DNA from: Ammoniphilus sp. CFH 90114
Lineage (GTDB): Bacteria; Bacillota; Bacilli; Aneurinibacillales; RAOX-1
Assembly (NCBI RefSeq): GCF_004123195.1
Contig: NZ_SDLI01000002.1
Location: 248,267 to 312,266, forward strand
Direction: 5' to 3'
DNA length: 64,000 nucleotides
Both the position numbers and the translations under genes were made by a program. The notes under the pieces are model-generated. The model was not told the DNA's origin. It saw only the letters and a list, made by a program, of their open reading frames with translations, and made no database searches. Below, in pieces: positions 52,849 to 60,207 of this stretch (positions within the stretch are counted from its first letter, which is position 1; each line of letters starts with the position of its first letter).

Positions 52849-53304
52849 ATGAGCCAGTCGTTTGACCGCTATGCCAGTCTTGTTTTTTTCATTATTGGAG
52901 CAGCCTTTATATTCGAAAGCAGAAAGATTTCCGCAAGTGCTTATGGCAGCAGTGTTGGACCTGATATGTTTCCTATGGGATTAGGCATTATCCTTATTTT
53001 ATTAAGTATCCGTCTTTTCTATGAAACTAGATTCTATTCACATGTGAAACCAAAAGGCGCAGCCTTAGATTATAAAAGATTTCTTATTATTCTTGTTTCA
53101 GCCATATTATATGGCTTACTTTTGGAACCGCTTGGATATGTCATTACGACGTTTGTTTTTTTAACGATTGGATTCCAGGTGATGGAAAAAGGCGGTTGGT
53201 GGAAAACCGTTGCGATTTCAGGTGGTTTCTCTTATGGCATCTATTATTTGTTTGTCGAAGTACTGGAAGGCTCGTTGCCGGGATTTCCCGTATGGTTTAA
53301 CTAG
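52849..53304 (+). CDS. tctB: Tripartite tricarboxylate transporter small permease (TctB)
   Basis: This 151-residue, four-helix protein has SSVGPDMFPMGLGIILILLSIRLF near the N-terminus, the conserved GP-x-x-P-x-G-L pattern of TctB. It lies between TctC and TctA. ATG 52849 follows AAGGAGGG. Confidence 0.9.
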   Translation: MSQSFDRYASLVFFIIGAAFIFESRKISASAYGSSVGPDMFPMGLGIILILLSIRLFYETRFYSHVKPKGAALDYKRFLIILVSAILYGLLLEPLGYVITTFVFLTIGFQVMEKGGWWKTVAISGGFSYGIYYLFVEVLEGSLPGFPVWFN

Positions 53305-53317
53305 GAGGTGATGAGTA

Positions 53318-54844
53318 GTGGAATCCTTACAGTTTCTTGCTAATGGGTTTGCAATAGCCCTGCAGTGGCATAATCTAGCTTTTGCTTTCTTCGGTGTATT
53401 GATCGGTACCGCCGTTGGGGTCTTGCCAGGAATCGGTCCTATGAGTGGTGTCGCTTTGCTTATTCCGGTAACTTCTACTTTGACTTCTGGATTAGATCCA
53501 AGCTCCGCAGCAACGAGTTCTATTATTCTGTTAGCTGGAGTATATTACGGTGCGATGTACGGTGGATCTACGACTTCTATTCTACTAAACACACCTGGTG
53601 AATCTTCCTCTGTGGTCACCGCTCTAGACGGTTATCAAATGGCAAAGCAAGGTCGGGCGGGGCAAGCTTTATCCATTGCGGCTATCGGATCTTTCTTTGC
53701 AGGGATTGTTTCCGTTGTAGGACTTGTTGCGCTAGCTGAACCCTTGTCCGATATTGCTCTTTCCTTCGGTCCGGCTGAGTACTTCTCCCTGATGATTCTG
53801 GGTTTGTGTGCGGTTAGCGGTCTGGCGGGGAAATCGATGACGAAGGCCTTAATCATGACAGTTTCAGGCCTTCTATTGGCCACGATTGGTATGGATAACG
53901 TATCAGGTGTAGCCAGGTTCACGTATAATACGCCTGTTCTATACTCCGGTTTAGAGTTTCTAACGATTGCTGTTGGTCTATTTGCCCTTGGGGAAGTGTT
54001 TAAAACCATTCTAGAAAAGGATACGGATACCGGCGCCATCGCCAAAGTGGGAAGAATTCTTCCGACAAAGCAAGATATGAAAGAAAGCGCGGTACCGATT
54101 GTTCGAGGCTCCTTCCTAGGCTTCTTTATTGGGCTCCTTCCTGGTGCAGGGGCGACATTAGCTTCCTTCTTCTCCTATATCATGGAGAAGAAATTAAGTA
54201 AGAATCCAAGCAAGTTCGGCCAAGGTGCCATTGCTGGGGTTGCGGCGCCTGAATCAGCGAACAACGCGGCATCTGGTGGGGCGATGATTCCATTATTAAC
54301 ATTAGGTATCCCTGGATCGGGAACAACAGCCATCCTGATGGGGGCCTTGATTATGTACAATATTCAGCCGGGTCCCCTTCTCTTCACGGACCACCCTCAA
54401 GTCGCTTGGGGTCTAATCGCGAGTATGTTTATTGGAAACTTAATGTTACTCGTACTTAATATGCCGTTGGTTAAGGTGTTTGCTAAAATTATTGAAACAC
54501 CAGCGAAGTATCTACTACCGATTATTGTGTCCATTTCGATCTTTGGTGTCTATGCCGTTCAGTTTACCACGTTCGATTTAATGCTATTGATTGCGTGCGG
54601 TGTCGTAGGTTATTTTCTAACTAAAAACGATTTCCCTGTTGCTCCTCTTGTGTTGGGCCTAGTATTAGGGCCGATGATTGAGAATAACTTACGCCGCGCC
54701 CTGACGACTTCTAATGGGGATTTCATGATTTTCTTACAGAAGCCCATTTCTCTTCTATTTCTGGTCATTGCAGCGTTATGGATGTTAATTCCTATCTTCT
54801 TAAAAATGCGCGGGAAAAATGTAATTATTAATGAAGAGGCCTAG
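53318..54844 (+). CDS. tctA: Tripartite tricarboxylate transporter large permease (TctA)
   Basis: This 508-residue permease has about twelve helices. The two family repeats are GTAVGVLPGIGPMSGVALLIP and GFFIGLLPGAGATLASFFSY, with YGGSTTSILLNTPGE and PLLTLGIPGSGTTAILMGAL. It carries the tricarboxylate across the membrane with TctB. The GTG start at 53318 follows TAGGAGGTG. Confidence 0.95.
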   Translation: MESLQFLANGFAIALQWHNLAFAFFGVLIGTAVGVLPGIGPMSGVALLIPVTSTLTSGLDPSSAATSSIILLAGVYYGAMYGGSTTSILLNTPGESSSVVTALDGYQMAKQGRAGQALSIAAIGSFFAGIVSVVGLVALAEPLSDIALSFGPAEYFSLMILGLCAVSGLAGKSMTKALIMTVSGLLLATIGMDNVSGVARFTYNTPVLYSGLEFLTIAVGLFALGEVFKTILEKDTDTGAIAKVGRILPTKQDMKESAVPIVRGSFLGFFIGLLPGAGATLASFFSYIMEKKLSKNPSKFGQGAIAGVAAPESANNAASGGAMIPLLTLGIPGSGTTAILMGALIMYNIQPGPLLFTDHPQVAWGLIASMFIGNLMLLVLNMPLVKVFAKIIETPAKYLLPIIVSISIFGVYAVQFTTFDLMLLIACGVVGYFLTKNDFPVAPLVLGLVLGPMIENNLRRALTTSNGDFMIFLQKPISLLFLVIAALWMLIPIFLKMRGKNVIINEEA

Positions 54845-54858
54845 TAAAAAGGTAGAGA

Positions 54859-54882
54859 TAAGACCCTCAAAGGGTCTTGTTT
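54859..54882 (+). terminator. Terminator of tctCBA
   Basis: AGACCCT-CAA-AGGGTCT (54861-54877) is followed by a modest T-rich stretch; some read-through into the AEC gene is possible. Confidence 0.6.
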
Positions 54883-54914
54883 CATTTCTATTGTAGGAAA
54901 GAAGGAATAAAAAA

Positions 54915-55838
54915 GTGGAAATCTTTTTTCTTATACTCAAAAACATTATTTTTCCCATCTTCTTGTTGATTGGCTTGGGGGCCATTCTACACCGAATATT
55001 TAAATTTGATCTAAATACTCTTTCCAAATTGAATACGTTCTTTCTCTTGCCGGCGGTTTGCTTCGTAAATATATATCAAGGGGAGATCTCCGGGCAACTT
55101 ATTACTCAAATTATCTTTTTTTGTATCGTTCTTAATGTCCTGCTCATTGTTGTAAGTTACCTTATTGCTAAGATCAATGGATTTGATCCTGGACTATCCG
55201 CAAGTTTTCGTAACAGCATGGTGTTGAGTAATTCCGGTAATTTTGGACTGCCCGTTAGTGAGCTTGTTTTTCATACCAATCCTCTCGGAATGTCAATTCA
55301 AGTCATCATATCCATTTTTCAGAATCTCCTTACATACACATATGGATTGTTCAATGCCGTATCAGCCAATGCGAAGGGTTCCAAGCTTATAAAAGAAATC
55401 GTCCGGCTTCCGGTGTTGTATGCTTTACTTCTTGCCGTTCTTTTTCGTTCGCTGGACATCGCTGTACCAGGACCAGTATGGAAAGCCGTTCAAAATACAG
55501 CAAATGCTTTTCTCGCTATAGCCTTGGTGACACTTGGGGCCCAAGTGGCTTATCTGAAAATCAAAAGGGTAAGTCGCTCCCTCCTATTTGCTATTCTCGG
55601 TAGGCTTGTTCTTTCTCCTATAGTAGCTCTATTTGTTATTATGGTCTTAGGCTGGGAGGGGACGATAGCCCAAGCCCTATTTATTGCAAGTTCGTTTCCT
55701 ACTTCCCGCAATAGTGCTCTGATCGCATTGGAATACAACAACCACCCAGAGTTTGCCACGCAAGTAGTGTTGTTGACAACGATCCTAAGCAGCCTATCCG
55801 TGGCGGTGGTCGTCTATGCTTCAAGCCTATTGTTTTAA
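54915..55838 (+). CDS. AEC-family transporter (auxin efflux carrier/malate permease type)
   Basis: This 307-residue, ten-helix protein has the AEC pattern: SFRNSMVLSNSGNFGLPVSELVF in the first half and ASSFPTSRNSALIALEY in the second. Bacterial members move malate, malonate or other acids. The GTG start at 54915 follows AAAGAAGGA. The position after the tricarboxylate transporter suggests an organic-acid substrate. Confidence 0.85.
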   Translation: MEIFFLILKNIIFPIFLLIGLGAILHRIFKFDLNTLSKLNTFFLLPAVCFVNIYQGEISGQLITQIIFFCIVLNVLLIVVSYLIAKINGFDPGLSASFRNSMVLSNSGNFGLPVSELVFHTNPLGMSIQVIISIFQNLLTYTYGLFNAVSANAKGSKLIKEIVRLPVLYALLLAVLFRSLDIAVPGPVWKAVQNTANAFLAIALVTLGAQVAYLKIKRVSRSLLFAILGRLVLSPIVALFVIMVLGWEGTIAQALFIASSFPTSRNSALIALEYNNHPEFATQVVLLTTILSSLSVAVVVYASSLLF

Positions 55839-55842
55839 AAAG

Positions 55843-55882
55843 AGAAGGAGTTTCTTCTATGGAAGAGACCCCTTCTTTTTTT
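55843..55882. terminator. Bidirectional terminator between AEC and dioxygenase genes
   Basis: AGAAGGAGTTTCTTC pairs imperfectly with GAAGAGACCCCTTCT (55843-55876), flanked by A and T runs between converging genes. Confidence 0.7.
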
Positions 55883-55884
55883 TG

Positions 55885-56652
55885 TTAAAATTGAAACACA
55901 ATATGACTTAGCGTGCCATATTGGTAGCTGCGATGAAGTGTTTTAGGTATCTGATGTACTTTCCCGCTGCCCATACTATTAAAAAGAGGAACAAAATGTT
56001 CAGCTCTAGGTACAGCGAGCGGTGCATGTGGAGCTAGATTCTGGTAATGGGTTAAGGCCTCCACGTCTCTCTGTTGAACTTTTTCAATAAGCCAGTCATC
56101 AAACTCCATTGCCCAAGATTCTGGAGTATCCTGCCCCCAATGAATGGCACGAAGATTATGAACGGTCCCCCCGCTGCCAATCACCAAGATGTCTTCATCG
56201 TCAAGTCCCTGCAATGCTTCACCGATTTTCAGCTGTTGGTCGATCGGAAGAAATGGATTAACGGAAACTTGAACGATCGGAATATCTGCATCCGGGTAAA
56301 GCAAACGAAGGACGACCCAAGAACCATGATCAAGACCTCTTTTTACATCTCTTTTCGTAGTAATCCCTCTATTATTAAACCGTTCTTCTATTTTGGAGGC
56401 TATGGGTGTTGAGCCCTTGGCCGGATATTGAATGCTATACATCTCAGGTGGGAATCCGCCAAAGTCATAAATCGTTTCATAAGAGTCATCTCTATAAGAT
56501 AGGGTCAGGACCTCACTTTCCCAATGGGCGGTGAAGATGACAATGGCTTGAGGGCGCAAGGCTTTCCCAAGTTCATTTAAGTACTGAGTATACTCATTGT
56601 TTTCAATAGCTAATGTAGGAGCTCCATGGCATATAAAGAGGGGTGAAATCAT
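55885..56652 (-). CDS. DODA-type class III extradiol dioxygenase
   Basis: This 255-residue enzyme has the family ligands in CHGAP (His 9) and FTAHWES, the GLDHGSW loop with the acid-base His, and GSGGTVHNLR. YgiD/DODA proteins open catechol-type rings with Fe2+ or Zn2+. It is divergent from the WrbA-like quinone reductase, which suggests a shared catechol/quinone stress role. ATG 56652 follows GGGAGG. Confidence 0.85.
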   Translation of the reverse strand: MISPLFICHGAPTLAIENNEYTQYLNELGKALRPQAIVIFTAHWESEVLTLSYRDDSYETIYDFGGFPPEMYSIQYPAKGSTPIASKIEERFNNRGITTKRDVKRGLDHGSWVVLRLLYPDADIPIVQVSVNPFLPIDQQLKIGEALQGLDDEDILVIGSGGTVHNLRAIHWGQDTPESWAMEFDDWLIEKVQQRDVEALTHYQNLAPHAPLAVPRAEHFVPLFNSMGSGKVHQIPKTLHRSYQYGTLSHIVFQF

Positions 56653-56691
56653 AACATATACCTCCCGAGGATTATCATTTTTAAAAGATAC

Positions 56692-56728
56692 TTGACAATA
56701 GTAAGTGTATCACATTATTATACTTACA
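56692..56728 (+). promoter_or_regulatory. Promoter with HxlR-type inverted repeat
   Basis: TTGACA (56692-56697) and TATTAT (56716-56721) have an 18-base spacer. GTAAGTGTA (56701-56709) and TATACTTAC (56720-56728) form an inverted repeat with one mismatch, spanning the spacer and -10. The block closely resembles the promoter at 3301. Confidence 0.65.
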
Positions 56729-56791
56729 TAAAGTTAGTTATGATCAAAAGTGAAGATAATAACAATTTTATTATGAGGAGAGATGAAGCTT

Positions 56792-57400
56792 ATGTCTATT
56801 AAACTTGCGATTATTTATTACAGTTCGACAGGTACTAATCATCAGCTGGCCCAATGGGCTGCCGATGCTGCTAAGGCAACGGGTGCAGAAGTGAAAGTCC
56901 TAAAGGTTCCTGAATTGGCTCCGGAGGCTGCCATTGAAAGTAATCCAGCATGGAAAGCTCATATGGAGGCAACAGCAGATATAAATACTGTCTCTTTAGA
57001 TGATTTAGAGTGGGCAGATGCGATTATATTTAGTGTTCCTACACGTTTTGGAAATCTACCTGCTCAGATGAAACAGTTTCTGGATACAACGGGTGGACTT
57101 TGGTTTCATGGGAAGCTGACAAATAAAGTGGTTAGCGCTATGTCTTCTGCGAGTAATGCTCATGGGGGACAAGAACAGACCATTCTTTCTCTCTATACAA
57201 CGATGTACCATTGGGGCGCGATCGTTGTAGCTCCAGGGTACAGTGATCCATCTATCTTTGCTGCAGGAGGTAACCCTTACGGAACGAGCGTCACGGTGAA
57301 TCAAGAAGGCAAGATGATCGAAGATGTACGTGGTGCGGTTGAGCATCAAGCAAAACGAGTGGTTACAGTAGCCGAGTGGGTTAAGAAAGGTATGAAATAA
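56792..57400 (+). CDS. WrbA-like NAD(P)H:quinone oxidoreductase
   Basis: This 202-residue flavodoxin-fold enzyme begins SIKLAIIYYSSTGTNHQLAQW (FMN phosphate loop). It has PTRFGNLPAQMKQFLDTTGGLW and the late GNPYGTS motif, as in type IV quinone oxidoreductases. It reduces quinones by two electrons. The broken paralogue at 5113 starts at the matching Met, supporting ATG 56792 after GAGGAG over ATG 56783. Confidence 0.9.
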   Translation: MSIKLAIIYYSSTGTNHQLAQWAADAAKATGAEVKVLKVPELAPEAAIESNPAWKAHMEATADINTVSLDDLEWADAIIFSVPTRFGNLPAQMKQFLDTTGGLWFHGKLTNKVVSAMSSASNAHGGQEQTILSLYTTMYHWGAIVVAPGYSDPSIFAAGGNPYGTSVTVNQEGKMIEDVRGAVEHQAKRVVTVAEWVKKGMK

Positions 57401-57403
57401 GAG

Positions 57404-57430
57404 AAAAAGGGCTGCGATGCAGCCTTTTTT
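57404..57430. terminator. Bidirectional terminator after the WrbA-like gene
   Basis: GGCTGC-GAT-GCAGCC (57410-57424) sits between A5 and T6, between converging genes. Confidence 0.85.
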
Positions 57431-57432
57431 CT

Positions 57433-58377
57433 TTAGGTCGTTAACAAATTAGGAATTTGATCTAAATCGACATTTCCGCCAGACACAACGGCAACAATTC
57501 GTTTCCCTTCAGCCTTATGAGCTAAAGCTGCTGCTACCGCAGCTGCAGCGGAAGGCTCGATCACCTGTTTCATGCGGCTGAGTACGGTCGAAAATGCGTG
57601 TTTGATTTGATCCTCGGTAACTAGCACGATATCATCGACATACCGCTGAACGACTGGAAAGGTGAGTTCCCCAGGTGTAGAGGTTCTTAAACCATCAGCT
57701 ATTGTTTTGGAAGCTCCGATACTTACTCTCTTCCCTTCCTGTATAGACATAAATGTATCATTGGCAAGAGCCGGCTCCACTCCAATGACTTGAATATGAG
57801 GGTTGGATTCTTTAATGGCTGTGGCTATACCTGAGATAAGTCCCCCCCCGCCAACTGGAACGTATACAACATCAACATCTGGAAGTTGTTCTAGAATTTC
57901 CAAGCCAATTGTACCTTGGCCCGCCATGATTGCAGGATCATCATATGGTGGAATAAAAACAGCTTCTTCGGTTTGACTAATTTCTTCCGCTCTTGCCAAT
58001 CGTTCAGGCGATGTGGTTCCGCATAATTCTATTTTTCCATTATAAGCTTGAATAGCCTCTTGTTTACAGAGGGCTGCGTCAACAGGGACAACAATCGTAG
58101 ATTGAATACCTAATTGGCGAGCGATATAAGCAACCGCTTGTCCATGATTGCCTGAAGAAGCTGCAACGACGTGTTTTGCTCCATTGTTTGCTTCATTAAG
58201 AACTTTATTTGCTGCTCCTCGAATTTTGAAGGATCCCGTTTTCTGTAAGTGTTCTGCCTTTAGAAACAATTGGTTTCCGTATTGTTCCGATAGTGTTGCA
58301 GATGATAAAAGAGGTGTTTGAGCAACAGTGTCGGAAATGTTAGTTCTAGCTAATTGAATATTTTTTAGAGATATCAT
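57433..58377 (-). CDS. Threonine/serine dehydratase (catabolic, no ACT domain)
   Basis: This 314-residue PLP enzyme has the lysine motif KTGSFKIRGAANKV, SSGNHGQAVAY, the glycine loop VPVGGGGLISG and SGGNVD. It has the TdcB-like length, without the C-terminal regulatory ACT domain of IlvA. It deaminates threonine or serine through an enamine intermediate. The divergent neighbour is RidA, which removes that intermediate. The start is ATG 58377 in AGATATCATG. Confidence 0.9.
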   Translation of the reverse strand: MISLKNIQLARTNISDTVAQTPLLSSATLSEQYGNQLFLKAEHLQKTGSFKIRGAANKVLNEANNGAKHVVAASSGNHGQAVAYIARQLGIQSTIVVPVDAALCKQEAIQAYNGKIELCGTTSPERLARAEEISQTEEAVFIPPYDDPAIMAGQGTIGLEILEQLPDVDVVYVPVGGGGLISGIATAIKESNPHIQVIGVEPALANDTFMSIQEGKRVSIGASKTIADGLRTSTPGELTFPVVQRYVDDIVLVTEDQIKHAFSTVLSRMKQVIEPSAAAAVAAALAHKAEGKRIVAVVSGGNVDLDQIPNLLTT

Positions 58378-58459
58378 GCTATTTCCCCTTTGCTTATACT
58401 AAAAAGTCTGTATATTATATATTATAGATCTTTCCAAAATTTATCTAGGAGGAATTCTT

Positions 58460-58918
58460 ATGATTGAAGATAAAATTACTGAACTTGGTCTTGCACTGCC
58501 AGAAGCCACAGCCCCTTTATTTCAATATGTACCTGTCGTTGTTCATCGTGACATGGCTTATGTGAGTGGACAGCTTCCAAGATTAAATGGAGAATTGGTT
58601 CATACCGGTAAAGTTGGGACAGATGTTACCATTGAACAAGCCCAGGAAGCAGCTCGTGTGTGCATTATGAATGGTTTAGCTTGCCTTAAGCAACAGCTTG
58701 GGTCCCTTGATCAAATTGAGAGAGTTGTTAAGATTACCGGTTTTGTCAATTCAGCTAGCGGATTCTCAAAGCAACCAGTGGTGATGAATGCAGCTTCTGA
58801 ATTACTGGTGGATATCTTTGGAGAAATGGGAAAACATTCTCGCTCAGCAGTAGGAGTCGCGGAGCTTCCAAGTAATGCACCAGTGGAAATTGAATTAATT
58901 GTCGCAGTGAAACAGTAG
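58460..58918 (+). CDS. ridA: RidA-family enamine/imine deaminase
   Basis: This 152-residue RidA/YjgF protein has VSGQLPRLNG and the C-terminal HSRSAVGVAELPSNAPVEIEL, whose Arg is the carboxylate-binding residue of active deaminases. It hydrolyses 2-aminoacrylate and 2-aminocrotonate made by PLP dehydratases such as the one encoded divergently. ATG 58460 follows CTAGGAGG. Confidence 0.9.
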   Translation: MIEDKITELGLALPEATAPLFQYVPVVVHRDMAYVSGQLPRLNGELVHTGKVGTDVTIEQAQEAARVCIMNGLACLKQQLGSLDQIERVVKITGFVNSASGFSKQPVVMNAASELLVDIFGEMGKHSRSAVGVAELPSNAPVEIELIVAVKQ

Positions 58919-58940
58919 CCCTCTGGGTTACTGTTTTTTT
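58911..58940 (+). terminator. Terminator after ridA
   Basis: CAGTAGCC (58913-58920) and GGGTTACTG (58925-58933) pair, followed by T7. It overlaps the last codons of ridA. Confidence 0.75.
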
Positions 58941-59079
58941 ATAAGAAGCTTCAGATCAGTTGATATTAAAGGCTTACTTTGGAAGGATAGAGGGGAAAAG
59001 AAAAAGCCAAAATACATTTGTGTTCTTCAGAGGAAGAGTTCCTGAAGGAGACCAAAAACCTGATGGAGGGGATTTGAAC

Positions 59080-59496
59080 ATGGCGAAAAAAGAAAAATTG
59101 GCTGAAGCTGTAGCTCAAGAAGAAATCGCTAAAGAAGAGATTGCAGAGGAACTTGTTCCTTTACACACTCAACTAAATCAAATGCAACAAGCATTGAACC
59201 AAATTCAATCTAACCCTCAGGCTTCAATGACGGGTAATTCTAATCAAACTCAGCAACAAACCAATCAATTAATGCAACAAGTTAATCAATTCTCCAACCA
59301 AATTCAACAGCAGCAAAGACAAGCCTTCCAGCAGCTACAGCAATCCATTCAACAGGCCGCTCAAACTCTCAATCAGGCTAGCCAGAGTATTCAATCTTTC
59401 CAGGCTATGACACAAATGCAACAAATTGTTTCTCAATCCCAACAGCAATTGATGAAACAGGTTAGCCAGCCATCTTCGAATCAAAGCTTGCAATAA
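59080..59496 (+). CDS. Gln-rich coiled-coil protein, unknown
   Basis: This 138-residue protein has a charged N-terminus (AKKEKLAEAVAQEEIAKEEIAEE). About 100 residues very rich in Gln, Asn and Ser follow, with heptad-like Leu/Met/Phe (LNQMQQALNQIQ, QQAFQQLQQSIQQAAQTLNQ). No signal peptide or membrane helix is present. The start is ATG 59080 after GGAGGGG; forty upstream codons of open frame have no ribosome binding site. It may be a spore-coat or cell-surface-associated protein (inference). Confidence 0.6.
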   Translation: MAKKEKLAEAVAQEEIAKEEIAEELVPLHTQLNQMQQALNQIQSNPQASMTGNSNQTQQQTNQLMQQVNQFSNQIQQQQRQAFQQLQQSIQQAAQTLNQASQSIQSFQAMTQMQQIVSQSQQQLMKQVSQPSSNQSLQ

Positions 59497-59510
59497 TTGA
59501 CCTTGGAAAG

Positions 59511-59542
59511 AGGGTTACGTTTTCTTAAGCGTAACCCTTTTT
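59511..59542 (+). terminator. Terminator between the two Gln-rich genes
   Basis: GGGTTACG (59512-59519) and CGTAACCC (59530-59537) are followed by T5. Confidence 0.85.
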
Positions 59543-59572
59543 CAACCCACTGATAAGGAGGATGACCAATAG

Positions 59573-60028
59573 ATGGTAACAGCAACCATTGTTATACTAT
59601 TGTCATTGGCCATTATTTCTGCGGCTATTTGGTTTAGTGGGGTATTCAACAACAACGGGGATAATGTAATTAAACCTATGCGCTCTGATATGCAAAGATT
59701 AGGTGCGGACTTGCGTACGGAGATAGCGGAAGAGTTTCATCCAGATGTGAATGTGGAGTTCGGAAGTGAATCCGGAACGCACGGCACCACGGGTTCGTCG
59801 CCTATAAACAGTCTTGGAGCGCAGTTGAATAGCATGGAAAGAACGGAAATGCAGCTTCAAGCAGATGCCTACCAAGCCCTGATTCAACAATTGCAAGCTA
59901 CGAGTTCGGCTTTTCAGCAGATGAATCAATCGATGCAAACGATTGATGTGTTACTGCAAATGGAACATGGATTACAGCAAATTCAGAATCAGGCGTTGCA
60001 GACGGAACTTCAGAGGAAGTTGAAATAA
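59573..60028 (+). CDS. Membrane-anchored Gln-rich coiled-coil protein, unknown
   Basis: This 151-residue protein has one N-terminal hydrophobic helix (TATIVILLSLAIISAAIWFSGVF), a Gly/Ser/Thr linker and a Gln-rich helical half (MQLQADAYQALIQQLQATSSAFQQMNQ). Both composition and coiled-coil spacing echo the upstream gene, so the two may interact. ATG 59573 follows AAGGAGG. No family is recognised. Confidence 0.6.
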   Translation: MVTATIVILLSLAIISAAIWFSGVFNNNGDNVIKPMRSDMQRLGADLRTEIAEEFHPDVNVEFGSESGTHGTTGSSPINSLGAQLNSMERTEMQLQADAYQALIQQLQATSSAFQQMNQSMQTIDVLLQMEHGLQQIQNQALQTELQRKLK

Positions 60029-60045
60029 TAGTTAGTGACGGATAG

Positions 60046-60078
60046 GAAAAGCCCCCCAGTACAGGAGGGCTTTTCTTT
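60046..60078 (+). terminator. Terminator after the second Gln-rich gene
   Basis: AAAAGCCCCCC and GAGGGCTTTT (60047-60074) form a stem followed by TTTCTTTAT. Confidence 0.8.
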
Positions 60079-60207
60079 ATATTCCAATGTTTCATCAATG
60101 CAGGGACTCCCAATCTTCGATACTATAATCTCATTGCTTCATCACTCTCAAAAATTTCTTAGACATAGATAAATAAAAGGACTACATATCTGAGGAGGAG
60201 AAAGTGC

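Noticed and set aside
58960-59079. N-terminal extension of the first Gln-rich protein
   Set aside because: There is no ribosome binding site before 58960, and a strong GGAGGGG precedes ATG 59080.
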